The notes below the pieces were generated by a model. That model was given only the letters and a program-made list of their open reading frames with translations, did not search any database and had not been told where the DNA came from. Position numbers and translations under genes: made by a program. Shown piece after piece: positions 26,173-34,309 of a DNA stretch of 64,000 nucleotides; position 1 is the first letter of the stretch, and each line of letters starts with the position of its first letter. Source of the stretch: Methylorubrum rhodinum (GTDB taxonomy: Bacteria > Pseudomonadota > Alphaproteobacteria > Rhizobiales > Beijerinckiaceae); NCBI RefSeq assembly GCF_014199935.1, contig NZ_JACHOP010000013.1, positions 62,001-126,000 on the forward strand. Direction: 5' to 3'.

Positions 26173-27696
26173 ATGGTCCTGCCGCGCCGCCTGCCGCCCG
26201 CCTTCCGCTCCGGTCGCAACTGGGTCGCGCTGAGCATCCTGGCGCCGCTCGGCATGCTCGCCATGTGCGGGCTGATGCTGCTCGACCTGCGTCGCGACGC
26301 CTGGGACAAGGCCGAGCAGACATCGAAGAACCTCTTGCAGGTCATCGAGCGCGACATCGCCCGCAACGTCGAAATCATCGACCTGTCGCTGCAGGCGGTG
26401 GTCGACAACCTGCGCGCGCCCGAGACCTTGGCGGCGAGTCCGCGGGCGCGCCAGATGATCCTGTTCGACCGCGCCGCCACCGCGAGGGACCTGGGCGTTA
26501 TGCTTGTCCTCGACGAGAACGGCGACAGCATCCTCGACGCCGCCACGCTGCCGGCACGCAAGGTCAACAACGCCGACCGCGAATACTTCCAGGCGCACAA
26601 GGCACGCTCGGACCTCGGGCTCTACATCAGCAAGCCCCTCGTCTCGCGCCTGACGGGCGCGCCCATCGTCGTGCTGAGCCGCCGCATCGACAAGCCCGAC
26701 GGGTCCTTCGGCGGCGTGGTGCTCGGCAGCCTCAAGCTCAGCTATTTCAGCCGGCTGTTCGACCGGATCGGCCTCGGCCAGGACGGCGGGATCAACCTCT
26801 ACCTGCGGGAAGGCACCCGTGTCGTACGCCATCCCTACGCCGAGGCCGACATCGGCGTGAACATTGCCGGCACGCCCAACTTCGACCGGTTCGTGCGCGA
26901 AGGCAGCGGAACCTTCGTCGGCACCTCGGTGCGCGACGGGGTCGAGCGGCACTACGCCTTCACCCAGGTCAGCACGTTCCCGCTCATCCTCAACGTCGCC
27001 CTCTCGACCCGCGAGATCGAGGCCGAGTGGCGCTTGAAGGCCTTCGGCATCGCCGCGGTGGTACTGGTGCTGTGCGGCCTGACCGTCGCCCTGTCGCTGC
27101 TGTTCGGCCGGGAGCTGCGCCGCCGCGCGGAGATGCATGCCGAGATGGCACGTCTCTCGCGCACCGACCCGCTGACCGGGCTGGCGAACCGCCGCCGCTT
27201 CGAGCACGCCATCGCCCGCGCCGTGGAGGATGCCCGTCGCACGGGCAAGCCGCTCTCGCTGCTCGTCGTCGATGCCGACCACTTCAAGCGCTGCAACGAC
27301 ACCTACGGCCACGCCGTCGGCGACGAGGTGCTGCGGGGGCTCGCCCGCTGCCTCTCCGCGAGCGTGCACCGGCCCGGCGACCTCGCCTGCCGCGTCGGTG
27401 GCGAGGAGTTCGCGGTGCTGCTGCCGGGCACCGACGCGGACGGCGCGCTGAGCGTCGCGCGCGAAGTTCATGAGCAGGTGTCGCGGCTCGCGGTACCCTC
27501 GGCCGGCATCGGCGCGGGCGCGGTGACCGTGAGCATCGGTGCCGCGGTGGGCCTTATGGGCGGGACCGACGCCGCGCAGGATCTCTACCGCCGGGCGGAC
27601 GCGGCGCTCTACGAGGCCAAGGCCGGCGGGCGCAACCAGACCCGTCAGGCGGTCCCGGTCGGTGCGGGTAACGGCGCAGGCAGGGTCGCGGCCTGA
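26173..27696 (+). CDS. Membrane diguanylate cyclase with Cache sensor
   Basis: The 507-residue protein makes the second messenger c-di-GMP from GTP. A helix at about 18-38 is followed by a periplasmic double-Cache sensor (about 45-285; NNADREYFQAHK and GVVLGSLKLSYFS are typical), a second helix (about 288-312) and a GGDEF domain (about 325-490). The active site GGEEF at 409-413 is intact. An RxxD inhibitory site (RPGD) lies five residues before it, so product feedback is likely. A G-rich ribosome binding site precedes the ATG. It may share regulation with the hybrid kinase 134 bp downstream. Confidence 0.94.
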   Translation: MVLPRRLPPAFRSGRNWVALSILAPLGMLAMCGLMLLDLRRDAWDKAEQTSKNLLQVIERDIARNVEIIDLSLQAVVDNLRAPETLAASPRARQMILFDRAATARDLGVMLVLDENGDSILDAATLPARKVNNADREYFQAHKARSDLGLYISKPLVSRLTGAPIVVLSRRIDKPDGSFGGVVLGSLKLSYFSRLFDRIGLGQDGGINLYLREGTRVVRHPYAEADIGVNIAGTPNFDRFVREGSGTFVGTSVRDGVERHYAFTQVSTFPLILNVALSTREIEAEWRLKAFGIAAVVLVLCGLTVALSLLFGRELRRRAEMHAEMARLSRTDPLTGLANRRRFEHAIARAVEDARRTGKPLSLLVVDADHFKRCNDTYGHAVGDEVLRGLARCLSASVHRPGDLACRVGGEEFAVLLPGTDADGALSVAREVHEQVSRLAVPSAGIGAGAVTVSIGAAVGLMGGTDAAQDLYRRADAALYEAKAGGRNQTRQAVPVGAGNGAGRVAA

Positions 27697-27830
27697 TCCC
27701 CCGATCCCGCGAGGCCTCAACAATCCCGCAATCGCATGTCAGGACGCCGGGAACGGGATGCGAACGCGCACGGGGCCTGGGGCTTCGGCGGCCGAGCTAC
27801 CAACCAAAGCCCCTCGCAGATCGAACCCCG

Positions 27831-30059
27831 ATGACCCGCTACCTCGTCACGCGCGCCAACCTGCTGGTCTTCGGCGTGCTCGTGGCCATCCTGGCGCTCG
27901 TCGGGGCGGTGACGTGGGAGCGGCTCAACGCGTCGCGCGCCGCTCGCGAATGGTCCCAGCACAGCTACCGCGTGCTCGCAGTGACCAAGGACCTCGCCAT
28001 CGCCCTGCGGGACGCCGAACGCGGCCAGCGCGGCTACCTCCTCACCGGCAGGGACGAGTACCTCGGTCCCTACAACGAGGCCCGCGACCGCATCGGCCTT
28101 CTCCGGGGCGAGCTGCAGGTGCTCACCGTGGACAATCCCTCCCAGCAGGGCCGCATCCGGGCTCTGGCGCCCATCGTCCAGCGCAAGCTGGAGGAACTCG
28201 CCCAGACCGTACAGGCACGCCGCGACGGCGGGCCGGAGGCCGCGCTGCGCATCGTCAACACCGACGTCGGTCGCAACGACATGCGCGAGGCAGAGGCCGT
28301 GGTCGCGTCGATCATGGCCGACGAGCAGCGCCTGCTCGACGAGCGCCTCGCCCAGAACGACGCCCGCGCCAGGTGGGTGCGCTGGATGGTGGTCGGCGGC
28401 TCGGCGCTTGCCACCCTGACCCTGCTCTGGGCCGCCCGCCTCCTGAACCAGGCGTGGGCGCGCTCACACAGGACCGAGGCCGAGCAGCGCGACCTGGCGC
28501 TCCGTCTGCGCACCACCCTCGACAGCCTGAGCCAGGGCGTCGCGGTGTTCGGGCCGGACCGCAAGCTCGCGAGCTGGAACGCGTGCTTCCAGGTGCTGCT
28601 CGACTTGCCCAAGGCCATGCTGCGACCGAACACGACCTACGGCGCCTTCGTCGAGCACACCGCCGAGCCCGGCCGGCCCGCCCTGGAGAGCGAGGACCAG
28701 ATCCGCCACGGCAGCCGGAATCCGCGCGAGGCCATCACCTATGAGCGCCAGGGCGGCGACGGGCATCACCTGGAGATCCGCCGCACGCCGATGCCGGACG
28801 GCGGCTTCGTGCTGACCGTCTCCGACATGACCAAGCGCGCCCAGGCCGAGGCCGTGCTGCGGGAAGCCCAGAAGATGCAGGCCATCGGGCAGTTGACCGG
28901 GGGCATCGCGCACGACTTCAACAACCTGCTGCAGGTCATCCTCGGGAACCTGGAGTTCGTCCGGGCCAAGCTCGACGGCGACGCCAAGCTGCAGCATCGG
29001 ATCGAGCGGGCGTCCTGGGCGGCCCAGCGCGGTGCCACGCTCACCGGGCAACTTCTCGCCTTTGCCCGCAAGCAGCCGCTCGCGCCCGCCGCCATCGACC
29101 TCGCCGCGACCATGCCGGACCTGGTCCCGCTGCTGCGGAGAACCCTCGGCGAGCACATGGAGGTGCGGTACGTCGAAACCGCTGGGCTATGGCCGGCGAT
29201 GGCCGACCCCGCCCAGTTGGAAAGTGCCGTGCTGAACCTCGCGCTGAACGCGCGCGACGCCATGCCCGGCGGGGGGCGGCTGACCATCGAACTCGGCAAC
29301 AAGGTGCTGGACGAGGAGTATGCACGGCACCACGCCGAGGTCGTGCCCGGCGACTACGCCATGGTGGCGGTCTCCGACACCGGCCACGGCATGACGCCGG
29401 AGGTGATGAAGCGTGTCTTCGAGCCGTTCTTCACGACCAAGCCTGACGGCAAGGGCACGGGGCTCGGTCTCGCCATGGTGTTCGGCTTCGTCAAGCAGTC
29501 GGGCGGGCACGTGAAGATCTACTCCGAGCCCGGCGAGGGCACGACGGTGAAACTCTACCTGCCGCGCGCGGTCGGCGCGGCTGCGGCCCCCGGTCAGCGC
29601 TCCGGCGCGCCGGTCGAGTTGCCGCGTGGGTCGGCAACAGTGCTCGTGGTGGAGGACGAGCCGGCCGTGCGAGAGATCGCCTGCGCCATCCTTTCCGATC
29701 TGGGCTACCGGGTGCTGGAGGCCGCGGACGGCGAGGAGGCACTGCGCGTCTTCGGTGCCAACGCCACATCCGTCGAGCTTCTGCTCACCGATGTGGTCCT
29801 GCCCGGCAAGGTGCGGGGCCGCGAGCTCGCCGAGCGGGTCCAGGCCATCCGGCCGGAGGTGCGGGTGGTGTTCATGTCGGGCTACACCGAGAATAGCATC
29901 GTGCATCACGGACGCCTGGATGACGGGGTGCACCTCATCGGCAAGCCGTTCAAGCGCGAGCAACTCGCCCGGAAGGTCGCCGAGACGCTGGGGACCGATC
30001 CCGTGCCGGTCGCCGAGACCGGAAACGTCGTCGCGCTGCGTCCCAGGCCGGAGGCGTAG
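27831..30059 (+). CDS. CHASE3-PAS hybrid histidine kinase
   Basis: The 742-residue protein has a membrane helix (about 10-30), a periplasmic CHASE3 sensor (about 35-175, with the conserved RDAERGQRGYLLTG), a second helix (about 183-205) and a PAS domain of the PAS-7 type (about 225-335). A HisKA domain with His361 ([13 protein letters not shown]), an ATPase domain with DTGHGMT and GTGLGLAMVFGF, and a C-terminal receiver with Asp in LLLTDVVLPG follow. It should autophosphorylate in response to an extracytoplasmic cue and pass the phosphate to its receiver. The next target, a histidine phosphotransferase, is not in the window. Confidence 0.93.
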   Translation: MTRYLVTRANLLVFGVLVAILALVGAVTWERLNASRAAREWSQHSYRVLAVTKDLAIALRDAERGQRGYLLTGRDEYLGPYNEARDRIGLLRGELQVLTVDNPSQQGRIRALAPIVQRKLEELAQTVQARRDGGPEAALRIVNTDVGRNDMREAEAVVASIMADEQRLLDERLAQNDARARWVRWMVVGGSALATLTLLWAARLLNQAWARSHRTEAEQRDLALRLRTTLDSLSQGVAVFGPDRKLASWNACFQVLLDLPKAMLRPNTTYGAFVEHTAEPGRPALESEDQIRHGSRNPREAITYERQGGDGHHLEIRRTPMPDGGFVLTVSDMTKRAQAEAVLREAQKMQAIGQLTGGIAHDFNNLLQVILGNLEFVRAKLDGDAKLQHRIERASWAAQRGATLTGQLLAFARKQPLAPAAIDLAATMPDLVPLLRRTLGEHMEVRYVETAGLWPAMADPAQLESAVLNLALNARDAMPGGGRLTIELGNKVLDEEYARHHAEVVPGDYAMVAVSDTGHGMTPEVMKRVFEPFFTTKPDGKGTGLGLAMVFGFVKQSGGHVKIYSEPGEGTTVKLYLPRAVGAAAAPGQRSGAPVELPRGSATVLVVEDEPAVREIACAILSDLGYRVLEAADGEEALRVFGANATSVELLLTDVVLPGKVRGRELAERVQAIRPEVRVVFMSGYTENSIVHHGRLDDGVHLIGKPFKREQLARKVAETLGTDPVPVAETGNVVALRPRPEA

Positions 30060-30063
30060 ACGG

Positions 30064-31221
30064 TCAGGGCGGCCCTGCGGGCAACGGGATGCGTACGGAG
30101 ACCCGCAACCCGTCAGGGGCGAAATCGACGTCGACCTCGGCGCCCGTCTGGGGGGCCAGCACCTTCTTGAGCAGGCGGTGGCCGAAGCCCTCGCGCGTGG
30201 GATGCGCGGCGGGCGGGCCGTCGTGCTCGCTCCAGGTCCAGCGCAAGGCGCGGCCGGCAGGCCCGTCCTCCACCCGCCAAGTCACCTGGAGACGACCGTT
30301 CGGGTCGGCGAGCGAACCGTGTTTGAGGGCGTTGGTGGTCAACTCATGCAAGGCCATGCCGACCGGTACGGCGAGCTCGGACGGCAGAACGACCCTCGGT
30401 CCGTCCAGGGCAAGGCGTCCCCTCTCGTCGTAAGGGTCGAGCTCCGCCCTCAGCAGAACCTCGAAGGGTGCGGCCTGTGCGAGGTCCTCGGTTATCAGCG
30501 CATGGGTGCGCGCCAGCGACCCGATCCGACCGGAGAAGGCGCGCGTGAACTCGGCGACGGTGAGCGAGGAGCGCGCCGTGGCGTTCACCACGGCCTGCAC
30601 CGTGGCAAGGGTGTTCTTCACCCGGTGGTGGAGTTCTCGCACCATCAGCGCTTGCCGGTCCTCGCCGGCGCGCCGTGAGGTGATGTCGCGCTGGGCCGAG
30701 ACCCAGTGCGTGATGTGTGCATCGGCATCCTTCACCGGGGTGATCAGCCACTCTACCGTGTAGGTCGAGCCGTCCTTGCGGTAGTTCACCGCCTCGGCCT
30801 GGAACGCCTCGCCGGCGGCGAGTGCCTCCCGCATGCGGTCGAGGACGGCGCGGTCCGTCCCCGGCCCCTGCAACAGACGTGGCGTGCGACCGACGACCTC
30901 GTGCGCCTCGTAGCCGGTCATGTGGGTGAAGGCCGTGTTGACGTACTCGATGCGCGGGCCCGGCTCGTCGAGATCGGCGGACGTGATCATGATGGCCTCG
31001 CCGGACGCTTCGACGGCGGCGCGCAGCAGCCTCAGGTCTGCGGTCCCCTTACCAGTATCGTCCCGCACGGCCCACCCGTCCTCCAGGATCAGCCGTCGTC
31101 GAGCGGCCCCCGAATCTGTCCGCCCGATAACGGGCTCGTGATGCCTAACCTGCGGCTGCGCCCCGGGTTGCCGCGCCCGTTCGCCCCAGTGGGGTCCAGG
31201 GACAGTGCCGGGGTGAGGCAA
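30064..31221 (-). CDS. HWE-family histidine kinase with LOV-like PAS lacking the photoactive Cys
   Basis: The 385-residue protein has a PAS domain (about 65-185) very like LOV domains (GRTPRLLQGPGTD, NYRKDGS, QRDIT), but the flavin-binding Cys of the NCRFLQ motif is Pro114. The kinase part (about 190-385) is HWE type: H-box VRELHHRVKNTLATVQ, N-box ALHELTTNALKHG and the defining WTWSEHDGPP. HWE kinases in alphaproteobacteria often feed the general stress response. The start is uncertain; GTG at 31068 is an alternative. It lies 45 bp downstream of another HWE kinase gene on the same strand and is probably the last gene of that operon. Confidence 0.88.
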   Translation of the reverse strand: MPHPGTVPGPHWGERARQPGAQPQVRHHEPVIGRTDSGAARRRLILEDGWAVRDDTGKGTADLRLLRAAVEASGEAIMITSADLDEPGPRIEYVNTAFTHMTGYEAHEVVGRTPRLLQGPGTDRAVLDRMREALAAGEAFQAEAVNYRKDGSTYTVEWLITPVKDADAHITHWVSAQRDITSRRAGEDRQALMVRELHHRVKNTLATVQAVVNATARSSLTVAEFTRAFSGRIGSLARTHALITEDLAQAAPFEVLLRAELDPYDERGRLALDGPRVVLPSELAVPVGMALHELTTNALKHGSLADPNGRLQVTWRVEDGPAGRALRWTWSEHDGPPAAHPTREGFGHRLLKKVLAPQTGAEVDVDFAPDGLRVSVRIPLPAGPP

Positions 31222-31266
31222 TCGCGGGGCGCCGCGGCACGCTTCGCGACCGGGTGCTTGTTTCCG

Positions 31267-34200
31267 TCAGGCCGCGGCCTCGTCGTTGTTCTCCTGCATG
31301 GAGGCAAGCGACGCCTCCAGGCGGCAGGTCAAACCGGTCGGCGCGTAGGTGAGCTTGACGCCGCCACCGACCTCGGCGGCGAAGCTGCGTTCGATCAGGC
31401 GCGAGCCGAAGCCGCGCCGCGACGGCTGCGCCAGGATCGGCGGCCCGCCTTGCTCGGACCAGGTCAGGCAGAACCGGGGCGCCCCGCCTTCGTGCACCAC
31501 GTGCCAGCGCAGGTCCACCGACCCGGAATCGTTCGAGAGCGCCCCGTACTTGGCCGCGTTGGTGGCGAGTTCGTGCAGCGCCAGCGCCAGCGCCAGGGCG
31601 GGCTTGGCGGCCAGCGGCACGTTCGGCCCGCTCGCCCGGATGCGCGACGCCGCGGCGCCCCGGTGGACCGCGAGCGCGCCGTCCACCACCTCGGCGATGG
31701 GTGCCTCCGTCCAGCTCGACTGGGTAAGGATGTCGTGCGCGCGCCCGAGCGAGATCAGCCTGGCGGCGAAGGCCTCGCGCGCCGCCCCGAGGTCGGGGGC
31801 GTCGCGGAAGGTCTGGCTCGCCATGGCCTGGACCAGCGCGAGCGTGTTCTTCACCCGGTGCTGGAGCTCGCCCGTGAGCAGGCGCTGGTGCTCCTCGGCA
31901 CGCTTGCGCTCGCTGATGTCCAGCATGGCGCCGATCATGCGCACCGCACGGCCCGCCGCGTCGCGGATGACGTAGCCGCGGTCGAGGATGTCCGCGTAGG
32001 AGCCGTCCGCGCGCAGGAAGCGGTACTCGTCGCTCCAGGCGGTGCCCGTTCCATCAATGACCGCATGGATGGAGGCATCAATGCGGGCGCGGTCGTCGGG
32101 GTGGATGTGGCCGATCCACCAGTCCCCATTCGGCTCGACCGCGTCCGGGGCGTACCCGTGCGCCTCGCCAAGGGCCTCGTTCCAGAGGACGTGATTGGTT
32201 GCGAGGTCCCAGTCCCAGATTGCGTCGTTGGTGGCGCGCGAGGCGAGCCTGTAGCGTTCCTCGGTCTCGCGTAAGGCCTGCTCCGCGCGGCGGCTCTCGG
32301 TCACGTCGCGCGCGAAGCCGATGAGGCGCACCGGCCGCCCGTCCTCGAACAGGGTCTGGCCCTTGGCGGACACCCAGCGCTCGGTCCCGTCCTCCGGGGC
32401 CACCGTGCGGTACGTGATGTCGTAGACACCGTCGCCCGCCGGGTCGACCGCCGCGCGTACGGCCTCGTCCGCCCCGGCGTGGTCGTCCGGGTGCACGCGG
32501 GCCAGGTGGACGGCCAGGTCGACGGGGGCGTCCGGCGCCAGGCCGTAGAAGGAACGGAGGCGGGCATCCCAATTCAGCTCGTTCGAGACGAGGTCGAAGT
32601 CGAACACGCCGGTTCCGGCCGCCTCGACGGCGAGGTGCAACTTCTCGCGCGCCCGGCGCAGCTCCTCCTCGGTCTGGCGGCGGTCGTGAATGTCGCTGTC
32701 GCTGCCGAGCCAGCCCACCACCGTGCCGCCAGCGTCGCGCATCGGCTCGGCCCGGATCAGGAACCAACGGTACTCGCCGTCGCGGCGCCTCAGGCGGGCC
32801 TCGGTGTCGTAGAGGATCTCGTTCGTGCGGGCGTGCTCCCAGACGCGCAATAGTCCTGGCAGGTCATCGGGATGGATGACCTCGCCCCAGCCGAGAGGCA
32901 GCGCCTGCTCCGGGGTCTGGCCGGTGTAGGCATACCAGCGGTCATTCAGATAGCTGAGGCTTCCGTCGGGGTTTCCGAACCAGATGATGGCCGGTGCGAG
33001 CTCGGTAAGCGTCTTGAACCGTTCCTCGGCGAACTTGCGCTCGTGGATGTCGAGCGAGGTGCCGATCCAACTGCGCACTGCCCCGTCGGCGTCGCGCAGG
33101 GGCTGCGCCCGGGACAGGAACCAACGGTACTGCCCGTCGGCCCGGCGCAAGGGGAACTCGACCTCGTAGGGCCGACCCGATCCGGCCGCCGCCAGCCAGG
33201 CCGCACGCGTCGCCTCGCCGTGGTCGGGATGGATCACGCCCATCCAGCTCGCCTCGCCGGTCTCGCCGGCGGGCAGGCCCGTGTAGTCGTACCAATAGGC
33301 GTTGCAGTAGGTGACGTTGCCCGCCGCATCCCCGAACCAGACCACCTGCGGGCTGACCTCGACGAGCGAGCGGTAGCGCAGCTCGCTCGCCTGCAGGGCG
33401 GCGGCGCTCTCCCGCTGCTCGGTCCGGTCGCGCAGGATCTTGAGGAAGCCGATGGTCTCGCCTGCCTCCGTCCTAAGCGGCATCATCTCGCCCGATGCCC
33501 AGAAGCGGGTGCCGTCCTTGCGCATGTGCCAGCGCTCGTCCGGAGCGCTGCCGTGTTCGAGCGACAGCTGCATCTCGGTGCCGGCCCGATCCCGGGCGCG
33601 GTCCTCCGGCGTGAAGAACGCCTCGACCGTCCTCCCGAGCATCTCGGCCTCGGTCCAGCCCAGGATGCGCTCGGCGCCCTCGTTCCAGCGGGTGACCAAG
33701 CCTTGCGGGTCGGTCGCGACGATGGCGAAGTCGGTGGCGCTGTCGAGGATGCGCTCGTGCAGCAGGCGCTGCTCCGCCTGCTCCCGAAGCGAACGGCGCA
33801 GCTCCATCTGCGCCATGGCCTGGCGGGCGAGCCGCATCAGGCCGCGGCGTTGCCGGTCGCCGAGTTCATGCGGCTTCGTGTCGAGGACGCACACCGTGCC
33901 GACCGGATGGCCCTCGGAAGTCCTGATCAGGGCACCGGCGTAGAAGCGCAGGCCGGGCTCGCCGGTGACGAGCGGGTTGCCCTCGAAACGCGGGTCGAGC
34001 GTCGCGTCGGGGACGCAGAGGAACTCCTCCTGCAGCAGGGCCTGCCGACAGAACGAGGTCTCCAGCGGGGTCTCGCGCACGCCGAGTCCGACCTCGGCCT
34101 TGAAGAACTGGCGCCCGTCGCCGACGAGGTTCACCACCGCGATAGGCGTCTCGCAGAGGTCGGCGGCGGCCTCGGCGATATCGTCGAAGTCCCGTTCGCG

Positions 34201-34308
34201 CGGGGTATCGAGTAGGCGGTAGCGGTCCAGGGCGCGCAGGCGTGCGGCCTCGCCGGTGCAACTGCTATCCCTGCCGTTGCCAGGCTCGATATGTCCGTGG
34301 GGTGCCAT
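31267..34308 (-). CDS. GAF and five-PAS HWE-family histidine kinase
   Basis: From the ATG at 34308, one base after the upstream stop, the product has 1013 residues. A GAF domain (about 20-170; GDGRQFFKAEVGL) is followed by five PAS/PAC modules (about 185-300, 308-430, 433-555, 560-690 and 695-815). An HWE kinase (about 820-1010) has H-box TGELQHRVKNTLALVQ, N-box ALHELATNAAKYG and WSEQGGPP. It is soluble and should integrate several cytosolic signals; the PAS sequences give no cofactor clue. No receiver is attached. The start choice rests on the TAG-G-ATG junction. Confidence 0.92.
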   Translation of the reverse strand: MAPHGHIEPGNGRDSSCTGEAARLRALDRYRLLDTPRERDFDDIAEAAADLCETPIAVVNLVGDGRQFFKAEVGLGVRETPLETSFCRQALLQEEFLCVPDATLDPRFEGNPLVTGEPGLRFYAGALIRTSEGHPVGTVCVLDTKPHELGDRQRRGLMRLARQAMAQMELRRSLREQAEQRLLHERILDSATDFAIVATDPQGLVTRWNEGAERILGWTEAEMLGRTVEAFFTPEDRARDRAGTEMQLSLEHGSAPDERWHMRKDGTRFWASGEMMPLRTEAGETIGFLKILRDRTEQRESAAALQASELRYRSLVEVSPQVVWFGDAAGNVTYCNAYWYDYTGLPAGETGEASWMGVIHPDHGEATRAAWLAAAGSGRPYEVEFPLRRADGQYRWFLSRAQPLRDADGAVRSWIGTSLDIHERKFAEERFKTLTELAPAIIWFGNPDGSLSYLNDRWYAYTGQTPEQALPLGWGEVIHPDDLPGLLRVWEHARTNEILYDTEARLRRRDGEYRWFLIRAEPMRDAGGTVVGWLGSDSDIHDRRQTEEELRRAREKLHLAVEAAGTGVFDFDLVSNELNWDARLRSFYGLAPDAPVDLAVHLARVHPDDHAGADEAVRAAVDPAGDGVYDITYRTVAPEDGTERWVSAKGQTLFEDGRPVRLIGFARDVTESRRAEQALRETEERYRLASRATNDAIWDWDLATNHVLWNEALGEAHGYAPDAVEPNGDWWIGHIHPDDRARIDASIHAVIDGTGTAWSDEYRFLRADGSYADILDRGYVIRDAAGRAVRMIGAMLDISERKRAEEHQRLLTGELQHRVKNTLALVQAMASQTFRDAPDLGAAREAFAARLISLGRAHDILTQSSWTEAPIAEVVDGALAVHRGAAASRIRASGPNVPLAAKPALALALALHELATNAAKYGALSNDSGSVDLRWHVVHEGGAPRFCLTWSEQGGPPILAQPSRRGFGSRLIERSFAAEVGGGVKLTYAPTGLTCRLEASLASMQENNDEAAA

Positions 34309-34309
34309 C

